NCBI RefSeq assembly: GCF_036226885.1
Contig: NZ_CP109027.1
Coordinates: forward strand, 7,812,001-7,876,000
DNA: 64,000 nucleotides
From: Streptomyces sp. NBC_00663
Lineage (GTDB): Bacteria; Actinomycetota; Actinomycetes; Streptomycetales; Streptomycetaceae
Direction: 5' to 3'
Numbering within the stretch: the stretch's first letter is position 1; each line of letters begins with the position of its first letter. A model generated the notes under the pieces. It did not search any database. It was not told where the DNA came from and worked only from the letters and a program-made list of their open reading frames with translations. Both the position numbers and the translations under genes were made by a program. This document shows, one piece after another, positions 35,566 to 44,619 of the stretch.

Positions 35566-36159
35566 ATGGCACTCCGGGTCACATTCGTCGCCGCCGCCCG
35601 CAGCTCCCCGCTGCTCGCGGAACGCTTCGAGGACGACCGGCCCCTCGATCAGGCCGGCTGGGACGAGGTGCAGCGCTCCGCACAGGAGCTGCTGCCCCTG
35701 TCCGCCGCCGAGCTGCGCTACTGCTCGCCGACCCCGCGCAGCCGCGCCACCGGCGACGCCCTCGGTTACGCCCCGCTCGTGCAACTCGCCCTGCGGGACT
35801 GTGACATGGGCCGCTGGCGCGGGCTGACGCTGGGGGAGGCGATGGCCCGCGAGCCGGAAGCGGTGGACGCCTGGCTCGCCGACCCGCGCGGCATCCCGCA
35901 CGGCGGCGAGTCGCTGCTGGCGTTCATCACCCGCGTCGGCGGCTGGCTCGACACCCGGCCCGTGGACGACGGCGGCCGGATCGTCGCCGTGGCCGAACCC
36001 TCGGTGGTCCGGGCGGCGTTGGTGTACGCCCTGAAGGCACCCCCGTCGACGTACTGGAACATCGACGTACGCCCCCTGTCGACGACCACCCTCACCGGCC
36101 ACGCGGGCCGCTGGAACCTGCGCTTCGACGGGGCGTCGACCCAGTCCTCACGGGCGTAG
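35566..36159 (+). CDS. Histidine-phosphatase-superfamily protein lacking both catalytic histidines
   Basis: 197 aa. The superfamily fold is clear (SPTPRSRATGDAL with the conserved phosphate Arg; DCDMGRWRGLTLGEA; GGESLLAFITRVGGWLD), but the RHG motif of strand 1 reads FVAAARSS and the second catalytic His (normally SHGG) reads VAEPSVVRA. Neither nucleophile nor proton-donor His is present. It is therefore probably not a phosphatase but a binding or regulatory relative; a similar degenerate subfamily is common in actinobacteria. Start at ATG 35566 with weak upstream site. Confidence 0.8.
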   Translation: MALRVTFVAAARSSPLLAERFEDDRPLDQAGWDEVQRSAQELLPLSAAELRYCSPTPRSRATGDALGYAPLVQLALRDCDMGRWRGLTLGEAMAREPEAVDAWLADPRGIPHGGESLLAFITRVGGWLDTRPVDDGGRIVAVAEPSVVRAALVYALKAPPSTYWNIDVRPLSTTTLTGHAGRWNLRFDGASTQSSRA

Positions 36160-36164
36160 TCGGT

Positions 36165-36608
36165 TCAGTCCTCACGGACGTAGTCGGTCGCCAGGACCAG
36201 ATCCTTGGCGGGGCCGCCCACCCGCCATACCGTCCGCCAGCGGTCGGCGCCCAGGACGCTGAACTCGCCGCGGTAGAGGTCCGCCGAGCAGGGGTGGTCG
36301 GCGATGTGCCGGCCGGTCGTCAGGTCCAGGTCGTGGAAGGGGCGGCCGTCGGCGAAGCGGACGTCCGCCGTGCCCGGCCGAGGGCCCGGCAGGAAGTGCA
36401 GCGTCCGTTCGGCGGGCCGCGGGACGCCCTGCCAGGTGAAGGTGCCCGACTCGTGATGCAGCAGGCCGTCCCCCTCCGACGGGCCGAAAACCGTCGTACC
36501 GGTGAACGCCCCCGTCTCCCCGCTCGCCAGGTCCCGCACGGTCCGCTCCACCCGCCAGTTCCCGGCCAGATACATCAGTACGTCCGGTACCGGCCAGAAC
36601 TCGCCCAT
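36165..36608 (-). CDS. DUF6314 lipocalin-like protein
   Basis: 147 aa. LMYLAGNWRVERTVRDLASG, TTVFGP, WRTVWRVGGPAKDL and the late HPCSADLYRGEF match the DUF6314 family (small beta-barrel, lipocalin-like). GGAAGGA precedes ATG 36608. No signal peptide. Function unknown. Convergent with the pseudo-phosphatase, five bases apart. Confidence 0.85.
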   Translation of the reverse strand: MGEFWPVPDVLMYLAGNWRVERTVRDLASGETGAFTGTTVFGPSEGDGLLHHESGTFTWQGVPRPAERTLHFLPGPRPGTADVRFADGRPFHDLDLTTGRHIADHPCSADLYRGEFSVLGADRWRTVWRVGGPAKDLVLATDYVRED

Positions 36609-36648
36609 TGATTCCTTCCTTCCGACACTTTCGGTACCGCGCGACCCG

Positions 36649-36727
36649 TTGACGCTCTTCGATCCCTCTCCCTATCTTGCCGTTCGAAGTCCTGATCAGC
36701 GTCTGATATCTCGAACATATCTTGAAC
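36649..36727 (+). promoter_or_regulatory. Promoter and tandem repeat of the arabinofuranosidase gene
   Basis: -35 TTGACG (36649-36654) and -10 TATCTT (36673-36678) with an 18-bp spacer. Downstream lie two adjacent 11-bp repeats, ATATCTCGAAC (36706-36716) and ATATCTTGAAC (36717-36727), 10 of 11 identical, plus CTGATCAG at 36692-36699. The repeats sit 30-50 bases after the -10, a position suited to a repressor. Confidence 0.55.
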
Positions 36728-36756
36728 AACTCCCCTTACCGAGCCGCGGAGTATTC

Positions 36757-39234
36757 ATGTCACGCACCCGCTGGAGATACGGCATAGCCGCCACCGCCCT
36801 CCTGGCGGCGGCCGGCCTCATCCCCGCCCCCGCCCACGCCGAGGACGTCACCGACTACGCCATCACCGTCGACCCCGCCGCCAAGGGCGCGAAGATCGAC
36901 GACACGATGTACGGCGTCTTCTTCGAGGACATCAACCGGGCCGCCGACGGCGGTCTGTACGCCGAGCTCGTGCAGAACCGGTCCTTCGAGTACTCCACCG
37001 ACGACAACAAGTCGTACACGCCCCTCACCTCCTGGACGGTCGACGGCACCGGCCAGGTCGTCAACGACGACGGGCGCCTCAACGCCCGCAACCGCAACTA
37101 CCTCTCCCTGGACGCCGGTTCGTCCGTCACGAACGCGGGCTACAACACCGGCATCAGCGTCGAGGAGGGCAAGCGGTACGACTTCTCGGTGTGGGCCCGC
37201 GCCGCGGCCGGCACGACCCTCACGGTCACCCTCCAGGACGCCGACGGCAGCCTCGCCACCGCCCGCCGCGTGGCCGTGACGAAGAGCGGCTGGGCCAAGT
37301 ACAAGGCGGCCTTCACCGCGATCCGCACCAGCAGCGACGGCCGCCTCACCGTGGGCTCCGCCGCCGCGACCGCGCTCGACATGGTGTCCCTCTTCCCGCA
37401 CGACACCTACAAGAACGAGTCCAACGGCCTGCGCAAGGACCTCGCCGAGAAGATCGAGGCCCTGCACCCCGGCTTCGTCCGCTTCCCCGGCGGCTGCCTG
37501 GTCAACACCGGCTCCATGGAGGACTACAGCGAGGCCTCCGGCTACCAGCGCAAGCGGTCCTACCAGTGGAAGGACACGATCGGCCCGGTCGAGGAGCGCG
37601 CCACCAACTCCAACTTCTGGGGATACAACCAGAGTTACGGCCTCGGCTACTACGAATACTTCCGCCTCTCCGAGGACATCGGCGCCATGCCGCTGCCCGT
37701 GGTGCCGGCCCTGGTGACCGGCTGCGGCCAGAACAAGGCCGTCGACGACGAGGCGCTCCTCAAGCGGCACATCCAGGACACCCTGGACCTCATCGAGTTC
37801 GCCAACGGCCCGGTGACCAGTGAATGGGGCGGCAAGCGCGCCCGGATGGGCCACCCCAAGCCCTTCCACCTCACCCACATCGAGGTCGGCAACGAGGAGA
37901 ACCTGCCCGAGGCGTTCTTCGCCCGGTTCAAGGAGTTCCGCGCCGCCATCGAGGCGAAGTACCCCGGCATCACCGTCATCTCCAACTCCGGCCCGGACGA
38001 CGCCGGTACGACCTTCGACACGGCGTGGAAGCTCAACAAGGACGCCGGCGTCGACATGGTCGACGAGCACTACTACAACAGCACCCAGTGGTTCCTCCAG
38101 AACAACGACCGCTACGACTCCTACGACCGGAACGGCCCGAAGGTCTTCCTCGGCGAGTACGCCTCCTTGGGCAACGCCTTCAAGAACGGTCTCGCCGAGG
38201 CGGCGTACATGACCGGCCTGGAGCGCAACGCGGACGTCGTCAAACTCGCCTCGTACGCCCCGCTGTTCGCCAACGAGGATTACGTCCAGTGGCAGCCGGA
38301 CCTGATCTGGTTCAACAACCACGCCGCCTGGAACTCGGCCAACTACGAGGTCCAGAAGCTGTTCATGAACAACGTCGGTGACCGTGTCGTCCCCTCGACC
38401 GCCACCGGCACCCCCTCGCTCACCGGCCCCATATCCGGCGCCGTCGGCCTGTCCACCTGGGCGACCACCGCCGCCTACGACGACGTCCAGGTCACGGACG
38501 CCGACGGCAACTCCCTGCTGAGCGACGACTTCTCCGGTGACGCCTCGCAGTGGACGCACACCGGCGGCGGCAGCTGGAGCGTCCAGGACGGGCAGTACGT
38601 GCAGACCGACGTCGCCGCCGAGAACACCATGGTGTCGGCCGGTGACCCGAACTGGCACGACTACGACCTGAAGGTGAAGGCCACCAAGAAGTCCGGCAAG
38701 GAGGGCTTCCTCGTCGCCTTCGGCGTCAAGGACACCGGCAACTACTACTGGTGGAACCTGGGCGGCTGGAACAACACCCAGTCCGCCGTCGAACAGGCCG
38801 TGGACGGCGGAAAGTCCACGCTGATCTCCAAAGCCGGCACGATCGAGACGGGCCGTACCTACGACGTCGACGTCAAGGTGCGCGGCCGCCAGGTCACCCT
38901 GTACCTCGACGGCCAGGAGTGGGGCAGCTTCACCGACGACAAGCCGGCCGAGCCGTTCCGGCAGGTCGTCACCAAGGACAAGGGGACCGGCGACCTGATC
39001 GTCAAGGTCGTCAACGCCCAGGCCACCGCGGCCCGTACGGCGATCGACCTCGGCGGCGCGAAGGTCGCGTCCAAGGCACGGGTCACCACGCTGACGGCCG
39101 ACGCGAACGCGGTGAACACCGAGACGGAGACGCCGGTCGCACCGGTGACGTCCACGTTCGACGGCGTCGCCGACCGGTTCACGTACACCTTCCCGGCGAA
39201 CTCCGTCACCTTCCTGCGGATCAGGCAGAAGTAG
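36757..39234 (+). CDS. Secreted GH51 alpha-L-arabinofuranosidase with C-terminal carbohydrate-binding-like domain
   Basis: 825 aa. Signal peptide 1-28 (ATALLAAAGLIPAPAHA, cut before EDVTDY). An Ig/CBM-like module (about 90-210), then the GH51 barrel: GVFFEDINRAADGGLYAEL, FVRFPGGCLV, acid/base Glu in EVGNEENLPE and nucleophile Glu in FLGEYASLG. Residues about 565-735 form a LamG/DUF1080-type sandwich (DDFSGDASQWTHTGGG, WWNLGGWNN), and a final beta domain closes the fold. It should release arabinose from arabinan or arabinoxylan outside the cell. Start ATG 36757 behind CGGAG. 3' end overlaps the next minus gene by 14 bases. Confidence 0.95.
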   Translation: MSRTRWRYGIAATALLAAAGLIPAPAHAEDVTDYAITVDPAAKGAKIDDTMYGVFFEDINRAADGGLYAELVQNRSFEYSTDDNKSYTPLTSWTVDGTGQVVNDDGRLNARNRNYLSLDAGSSVTNAGYNTGISVEEGKRYDFSVWARAAAGTTLTVTLQDADGSLATARRVAVTKSGWAKYKAAFTAIRTSSDGRLTVGSAAATALDMVSLFPHDTYKNESNGLRKDLAEKIEALHPGFVRFPGGCLVNTGSMEDYSEASGYQRKRSYQWKDTIGPVEERATNSNFWGYNQSYGLGYYEYFRLSEDIGAMPLPVVPALVTGCGQNKAVDDEALLKRHIQDTLDLIEFANGPVTSEWGGKRARMGHPKPFHLTHIEVGNEENLPEAFFARFKEFRAAIEAKYPGITVISNSGPDDAGTTFDTAWKLNKDAGVDMVDEHYYNSTQWFLQNNDRYDSYDRNGPKVFLGEYASLGNAFKNGLAEAAYMTGLERNADVVKLASYAPLFANEDYVQWQPDLIWFNNHAAWNSANYEVQKLFMNNVGDRVVPSTATGTPSLTGPISGAVGLSTWATTAAYDDVQVTDADGNSLLSDDFSGDASQWTHTGGGSWSVQDGQYVQTDVAAENTMVSAGDPNWHDYDLKVKATKKSGKEGFLVAFGVKDTGNYYWWNLGGWNNTQSAVEQAVDGGKSTLISKAGTIETGRTYDVDVKVRGRQVTLYLDGQEWGSFTDDKPAEPFRQVVTKDKGTGDLIVKVVNAQATAARTAIDLGGAKVASKARVTTLTADANAVNTETETPVAPVTSTFDGVADRFTYTFPANSVTFLRIRQK

Positions 39235-39664
39235 GCGGCTCGCTCCGGGGTGTGGGCTGCTGCCGGACCGGCAGCAGCCCACGCTCGTCGAAGACCTTCT
39301 TCGCGACGAACGTGGCGTTCAGGGCCCGCGGGAAGCCGCAGTAGCCGGCGGAGTGCAGCAGCGCCTCGACGATCTGCTGGGGCGTCAGGCCCACGTTCAG
39401 CGCCGCATTGATGTGCACCTCCAGCTGGGGCTCACAGCCGCCGAGTGCGGTGAGCATGCCCAGCGTCACCAACTGGCGGTCCCTCGGCGCGAGTTCGGGC
39501 CGGGAGTAGATCTCGCCGAAACCCCAGGCGACGATCTGATGGCCCATCTCGGGGCTGATGTCGGCGAGCGAGTCGATGACCCGCTGCCCGACCTCGCCGT
39601 CGACGCTCCGCAACACCTCAAGGCCCTGGGCGAAACGCTCCTCACGGGTGGTGCCGTCCGTCAT
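39221..39664 (-). CDS. Carboxymuconolactone decarboxylase (AhpD-like) family protein
   Basis: 147 aa, GGAGG before ATG 39664. All-helical CMD fold: GEIYSRPELAPRDRQLVTLGML and GLTPQQIVEALLHSAGYCGFP. The CxxC of AhpD is absent (a Cys occurs in GGCEPQ and YCGFP), so gamma-carboxymuconolactone decarboxylase-like rather than peroxidase; the true substrate is unknown. Confidence 0.9.
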   Translation of the reverse strand: MTDGTTREERFAQGLEVLRSVDGEVGQRVIDSLADISPEMGHQIVAWGFGEIYSRPELAPRDRQLVTLGMLTALGGCEPQLEVHINAALNVGLTPQQIVEALLHSAGYCGFPRALNATFVAKKVFDERGLLPVRQQPTPRSEPPTSA

Positions 39665-39694
39665 GTCGTACCCTCCATTAACCTTTGAATAAGC

Positions 39695-39708
39695 TGGAAT
39701 TCATTCCA
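39695..39708. promoter_or_regulatory. Inverted repeat upstream of the CMD gene
   Basis: TGGAAT (39695-39700) and ATTCCA (39703-39708) around TC form a perfect dyad 30 bases upstream of the CMD start codon, in an AT-rich stretch. Candidate operator; binding protein unknown. Confidence 0.45.
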
Positions 39709-39829
39709 CCACTTTCGGCGACGGCACAACCGGTCGTATTCCCCCTCTGTCTAAAAGGGCGCAGTGAATTGCTGCGAATGGACGCACGGGGATGAACCCC
39801 CGGACGGGGGGCCCGAATTGCACAGCGGT

Positions 39830-42397
39830 ATGCCCAGACCTCGCCAGGCTGCGGCCGGGTTCGCGGCGCTGATCACCGTCGTCGTCTTCTGCGCCGCCGA
39901 CGCCGTCGCCCGCAGCTTTCCCTTCGGGCCCCGCACCCGCACCGTCAACGACCTGGGCAACCAGTACGTGCCCTTCCACGCCCACCTGTGGGACCTGCTG
40001 CACGGCCGGGCCGACGGCGGGCTCCTGGTCAACTGGCAGTCCGGGTACGGCAGCAGCTTCCTGCCCGACCTCGGCACCTACCTCACCAGCCCCTTCGCCC
40101 CCCTCGTGGCGCTGTTCCCGCGGGACGAGATCGACCTCGCGGTGTACGTGATCACCGTGCTGAAGGTCGCGTGCGCCGCCGCAGCCATGGCCTGGCTGCT
40201 GCTCGCGCTGCGTCCCGGCCGCTGGTGGGCCGCGGGGCTCCTGGGGGCGTCGTACGCCCTGTGCGGGTGGACCGTGGCCGCGGCCGTCTACAACCTCATG
40301 TGGCTCGACGGCCTCATCGCCCTGCCGCTGCTGTGCCTGGTCGGCGAATGGATTCTGCAACGGCGTCGACCACTCCTCGGGGTGCTGGTCGTGACGGCTG
40401 CCTGGCTCGCCAACTTCTACACCGCGTACATGGCCACCCTCGCCGCCGCTCTCGTCCTGCTGCTGCGCCTCGCCCTCTCCGGCCTCCCGCCGCGTCGCAA
40501 GGCCGCGGTGGCGGGCCGCGCCGGACTGACCGTGGCGCTCGGGGTGGGCCTGGCCGCACCGGTCGTCTCGGTGATCTACTTCGGCACCACCCACGCCTCC
40601 CCGGGCAGGTTCACCGCGTTCAAGCCGGTGGGGACCGAGGACCTGCTGGCCAGGCTGCTGCCGACGACGTACAGCTTCGGCTCGCCGGCGCTCTACGTCG
40701 GCACCACCGCCCTGCTCCTCGCCCTCGCCCTGCCCTTCCACCGGGCGGCTCCCCGGCAGGTGCGCGCCGGGTGGACCCTGCTGGTGGCCGCGGTGACGCT
40801 GTCGATGCAGTGGGGCCCGACCCATCTGCTCTGGCACGCCTTCGCCGCCCCGCAGGGCAGCCCGTACCGGCAGGCCTTCGTGGTGTGCGCGCTGCTGGTG
40901 ATGGCGGCCTGGCACTCGCTCTCGTACGGTGTGCCCGCCCCGCGCGCGCTGGGAGCGGCAGCCGGCCTGCTCGCCCTGCTCGTGGCCGTCGCGAGCCGGA
41001 GCGGGCTGGTGCACCAGATCGCCTGGCCGGTGCTGCTGCTCGCCGTCGCGGGCGCGGTGACCGGACTGGCGCTGCTGGGGCGGGCGACCGGGCAGGGCGA
41101 GTGGCGGCCCCTCCGCAAGGACGGGTGGCGGTCGCTCGGCGACCTCGGTACGGGCGCGCGCCGACGCCCCGCGCTGGTCGCGCTCGCCGCCGTACTGCTC
41201 CTCGCTACCCAGTTCGGCGAGACCGTCGCCACGTCGGCCGTGGCGTCCCGGCTGCGGCTCGCGCATCTGGACGACTACGCGCCCTGGGGCGAGCGGCAGC
41301 AGCGCCAGGCGGAGGCGGTCGCGGGGGCCGACGGCTGGCCGCACTACCGCACCGACCCCGGCCGTGAGCAGACCGTCGCCAACGACCCGATGCTCGTGGG
41401 CGGCCAGGGTGCCCAGTACTACAGCAGCCACACCTCCGACGTGCTCCTGCGCACCCTCACCGCGCTCGGCGGCGGCTGGACCTCGGGCGGGCGCAGTCTG
41501 CAAAGCCTGGACAACGCCGTCACGGACGCGATCTTCTCCGTCGGCGCCCGGGTGCACTCCCCGCCGGACCCGCACCAGAGCCGATACCCGGAGACGGGCG
41601 ACCGGGTGACCGTCTCCCGGCAGGACGTACCGCCCCTGGTGACCGTACGACCCACGACCACTGCCCAGCCCGCCTTCGGGCCCTCGCCCTACCGCAACCA
41701 GGAACTGCTGCTGGGCGCCCGCGTCTACACCGTGCCCCGCGTCACCGTGAGCGCGGACACCGTCTCGGCCCGCTGCCCGGCGGGCAGTGAGGTGTATCTC
41801 TGGGCCCCGCGCTTCTGGGGCACGGCCACACTCACCGGTGCTCCGGGCCCGACCGGCCGCTTCCGGGCGGACGCGAACAGGCGCGCCGCCATGCAGCGCC
41901 TCGGTACGGTCCCGCCGTCCGGCCGGCTGACGATCGCACTGTCCGCGCACCGCCCCGGAGTGATCCCGGACGGCGCGGTCGGCTGCCTGGACACCGGCGC
42001 GCTGCGCGGCGTCGTCCAGCGGCTCAAGGCCACCGGCGCCACGAAGGTGACGGTCTCCGACGGCACGATCCGGGCGGAGCTCCCCGCCGGGAGCACCGGG
42101 ACCGCGGTCCTGGCGGCCCCCAGGATCGCCGGCTGGCGCTGTGCGGCCGGCGACGCGGCGGCGGAACCCGCCGGCGACTACCACGGGCTGGTGTCCGTGC
42201 CCCTGGACGGCACGTCGGCCGACGTCACCTGTACGTTCCGTCCACCCGGTCTGCGGCTGGGGCTGACGGTCGGGGGAGCCGCGCTCTTGTCCCTGCTGCT
42301 GCTCGCCGCCCTCGGCGCCGTCCGGCGATCCCGTCCGACGATCACCGTCCGGGAACCGTCCGACGACCGCCGTCCGACGATCGCCAAGATTGCATAA
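39830..42397 (+). CDS. YfhO-family polytopic membrane protein
   Basis: 855 aa from ATG 39830; a GTG at 39764 would add 22 residues but that stretch has poor Streptomyces codon bias. About 12-14 membrane helices; the first extracellular loop motif NDLGNQYVPFHAHLWDLLHG and WQSGYGSSFLPDLGTYL is the YfhO signature, resembling GT-C glycosyltransferases that use polyprenyl-phosphate sugars. A large extracellular domain (about 495-830) precedes the last helix. Probably glycosylates a wall polymer or lipid; the acceptor is unknown. Confidence 0.9.
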   Translation: MPRPRQAAAGFAALITVVVFCAADAVARSFPFGPRTRTVNDLGNQYVPFHAHLWDLLHGRADGGLLVNWQSGYGSSFLPDLGTYLTSPFAPLVALFPRDEIDLAVYVITVLKVACAAAAMAWLLLALRPGRWWAAGLLGASYALCGWTVAAAVYNLMWLDGLIALPLLCLVGEWILQRRRPLLGVLVVTAAWLANFYTAYMATLAAALVLLLRLALSGLPPRRKAAVAGRAGLTVALGVGLAAPVVSVIYFGTTHASPGRFTAFKPVGTEDLLARLLPTTYSFGSPALYVGTTALLLALALPFHRAAPRQVRAGWTLLVAAVTLSMQWGPTHLLWHAFAAPQGSPYRQAFVVCALLVMAAWHSLSYGVPAPRALGAAAGLLALLVAVASRSGLVHQIAWPVLLLAVAGAVTGLALLGRATGQGEWRPLRKDGWRSLGDLGTGARRRPALVALAAVLLLATQFGETVATSAVASRLRLAHLDDYAPWGERQQRQAEAVAGADGWPHYRTDPGREQTVANDPMLVGGQGAQYYSSHTSDVLLRTLTALGGGWTSGGRSLQSLDNAVTDAIFSVGARVHSPPDPHQSRYPETGDRVTVSRQDVPPLVTVRPTTTAQPAFGPSPYRNQELLLGARVYTVPRVTVSADTVSARCPAGSEVYLWAPRFWGTATLTGAPGPTGRFRADANRRAAMQRLGTVPPSGRLTIALSAHRPGVIPDGAVGCLDTGALRGVVQRLKATGATKVTVSDGTIRAELPAGSTGTAVLAAPRIAGWRCAAGDAAAEPAGDYHGLVSVPLDGTSADVTCTFRPPGLRLGLTVGGAALLSLLLLAALGAVRRSRPTITVREPSDDRRPTIAKIA

Positions 42398-42427
42398 ACG
42401 TGCATCGCTGCGTATAGTCATGCCATC
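42390..42427 (+). promoter_or_regulatory. argC promoter with overlapping ARG-box-like sequence
   Basis: -35 TTGCAT (42390-42395), 17-bp spacer, -10 TATAGT (42413-42418). The spacer carries ACGTGCAT and the region repeats the word GCAT (TTGCATAAACGTGCATCG), as in ArgR operators. The block is strikingly AT-rich for this genome. Repression by ArgR with arginine as corepressor is expected. Confidence 0.75.
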
Positions 42428-42442
42428 CAAGAGGAGGGTGAC

Positions 42443-43471
42443 ATGGCGGTACGTGCGGCAGTGGCCGGAGCGAGTGGTTATGCGGGCGGCGAGGTCCTGC
42501 GGCTGCTCCTGGCCCACCCCGAGGTCGAGATCGGTGCCCTGACCGGCAACTCCAACGCGGGCCAGAAGCTGGGCGCTTTGCAGCCGCACCTGCTGCCGCT
42601 GGCCGACCGAGTGCTCCAGGAGACCACCCCCGAGGTGCTCGCCGGGCATGACGTCGTGTTCCTCGCGCTGCCCCACGGCCAGTCCGCCGCGGTCGCCGAG
42701 CAGCTCGGCCCGGACGTCCTGGTCGTCGACATGGGCGCCGACTTCCGGCTCAAGGACGCCGCCGACTGGGAGAGGTTCTACGGCTCCCCGCACGCCGGGA
42801 CCTGGCCCTACGGCCTGCCCGAACTTCCGGGTGCCCGTGCCGCGCTGGAGGGGTCCAAGCGCATCGCGGTGCCCGGTTGCTACCCGACCGCCGCCACGCT
42901 GGCCCTCTTCCCGGCGTACGCCGCCGGGATCGCCGAGGCCGAGGCCGTGATCGTCGCCGCCTCCGGCACCTCCGGCGCGGGCAAGGCACCCAAGGCGCAT
43001 CTGCTGGGCAGTGAGGTCATGGGGTCCATGACGCCGTACGGCGTCGGCGGCGGCCACCGGCACACGCCCGAGATGATCCAGAACTTCAGCGGGGTCGCGG
43101 GGGAGCGGATCACCGTCTCCTTCACCCCGACCCTCGCGCCGATGCCCCGCGGCATCCTCGCCACGTGCAGCGCCAAGGCCCGTGACGGGGTCACCGCCGA
43201 GTCCGTCCGCGCCGCCTACGAGAAGGCCTACGCCGACGAGCCCTTCGTCCACCTGCTTCCCGAGGGACAGTGGCCCGCCACCGCGTCCGTCTACGGTTCC
43301 AACGCCGTTCAGGTGCAGGTCGCGTACGACGAGACCGCCGGCCGCATCATCGCGATCAGCGCCATCGACAACCTCACCAAGGGCACCGCGGGCGGTGCCG
43401 TACAGAGCATGAACATCGCCCTCGGTCTCGACGAGACCACCGGGCTTTCCACGATCGGAGTCGCACCGTGA
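42443..43471 (+). CDS. argC: N-acetyl-gamma-glutamyl-phosphate reductase
   Basis: 342 aa. NADP-binding VAGASGYAGGEVLRLLLAHPEVE (shown here in two parts: GASGYAGGE, LLLAHPEVE) at the N-terminus, active-site Cys in VPGCYPTA and His in GGGHRHTPEM. Third step of arginine biosynthesis. First gene of argC-J-B-D-R; stop overlaps argJ start in GTGA. Confidence 0.98.
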   Translation: MAVRAAVAGASGYAGGEVLRLLLAHPEVEIGALTGNSNAGQKLGALQPHLLPLADRVLQETTPEVLAGHDVVFLALPHGQSAAVAEQLGPDVLVVDMGADFRLKDAADWERFYGSPHAGTWPYGLPELPGARAALEGSKRIAVPGCYPTAATLALFPAYAAGIAEAEAVIVAASGTSGAGKAPKAHLLGSEVMGSMTPYGVGGGHRHTPEMIQNFSGVAGERITVSFTPTLAPMPRGILATCSAKARDGVTAESVRAAYEKAYADEPFVHLLPEGQWPATASVYGSNAVQVQVAYDETAGRIIAISAIDNLTKGTAGGAVQSMNIALGLDETTGLSTIGVAP

Positions 43472-44619
43472 GTGTCACGGCAGCCAAGGGATTCCGGGCT
43501 GCGGGCATCGCCGCCGGAATCAAGGAGAACGGCAACCCCGACCTGGCCCTCGTGGTCAACGACGGGCCCCGCCGCGCCGCCGCCGGTGTCTTCACCTCCA
43601 ACCGTGTGAAGGCCGCCCCCGTCGTGTGGTCCGAACAGGTCCTCAAGGACGGGCAGTTGACGGCCGTCGTCCTCAACTCCGGAGGCGCCAACGCCTGTAC
43701 CGGCCCCAAGGGCTTCCAGGACACCCACGCCACCGCCGAGAAGGCCGCCGACGCCCTCGGTATCGGCGCCATCGAGGTGGCCGTCGCCTCCACCGGCCTC
43801 ATCGGCGTCCTGCTCCCGATGGACAAGCTGCTGCCGGGAGTCGAGACGGCCGCGGCCCAGCTCTCCGAGCACGGCGGCGAGAAGGCCGCCATCGCCATCA
43901 AGACCACCGACAGCGTCCACAAGACGTCCGTCGTGACGCGGGACGGCTGGACGGTCGGCGGCATGGCGAAGGGCGCGGGCATGCTCGCCCCCGGCCTCGC
44001 CACCATGCTGGTCGTCCTGACCACGGACGCGGACCTCCCGAGCGACGTGCTGGACAAGGCGCTTCGGGCCGCCACCCGCACCACCTTCGACCGCGTCGAC
44101 TCCGACGGCTGCATGTCCACCAACGACACGGTCCTGCTGCTCGCGTCGGGTGCCGCCGAAGTCGCCCCGGCCCACGACGAGTTCGCCGAGGCCGTACGCC
44201 AGGTCTGCGACGACCTCGGTCAGCAGCTCATCCGGGACGCAGAGGGCGCCAGCAAGGACATCAAGGTCGAGGTGGTGGGCGCCGCGACCGAGGAGGACGC
44301 CGTCGAGGTGGGCCGCTCCATCGCCCGCAACAACCTCCTCAAGTGCGCCATCCACGGCGAGGACCCCAACTGGGGCCGCGTGCTCTCCGCGATCGGCACC
44401 ACCAGGGCCGCCTTCGAGCCGGACCAGCTCAACGTCGCCATCAACGGCGTCTGGGTCTGCAAGAACGGCGGCGTCGGCGAGGACCGCGACAACGTCGACA
44501 TGCGCTACCGCGAGGTGCACATCGTCGCCGACCTCGCCGCCGGCGCCGAGACCGCCACGATCTGGACCAACGACCTCACCGCCGACTACGTCCACGAGAA
44601 CAGCGCGTACTCCTCATGA
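43468..44619 (+). CDS. argJ: Glutamate N-acetyltransferase / amino-acid acetyltransferase (bifunctional type)
   Basis: 383 aa from GTG 43468. Autoproteolytic site within GLATMLVVLTTDA (ATML: cut before Thr), which makes the alpha and beta chains; SGGANACTG and EDPNWGRVLSAIG are also diagnostic. Transfers acetyl from N-acetylornithine to glutamate, closing the cyclic arginine pathway; bifunctionality with acetyl-CoA is family inference. ATGA overlap with argB. Confidence 0.97.
   Translation: MSVTAAKGFRAAGIAAGIKENGNPDLALVVNDGPRRAAAGVFTSNRVKAAPVVWSEQVLKDGQLTAVVLNSGGANACTGPKGFQDTHATAEKAADALGIGAIEVAVASTGLIGVLLPMDKLLPGVETAAAQLSEHGGEKAAIAIKTTDSVHKTSVVTRDGWTVGGMAKGAGMLAPGLATMLVVLTTDADLPSDVLDKALRAATRTTFDRVDSDGCMSTNDTVLLLASGAAEVAPAHDEFAEAVRQVCDDLGQQLIRDAEGASKDIKVEVVGAATEEDAVEVGRSIARNNLLKCAIHGEDPNWGRVLSAIGTTRAAFEPDQLNVAINGVWVCKNGGVGEDRDNVDMRYREVHIVADLAAGAETATIWTNDLTADYVHENSAYSS

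Noticed and set aside
36760..39282. Minus-strand frame of 840 codons antisense to the arabinofuranosidase
   Set aside because: Composition is Gly/Val/Asp mirror of the sense gene; the sense strand encodes an intact GH51 enzyme.
39701..43252. Minus-strand frame of nearly 1,200 codons across YfhO and argC
   Set aside because: Shadow of two well-identified plus-strand genes; no start site, no codon bias, no recognisable motif.
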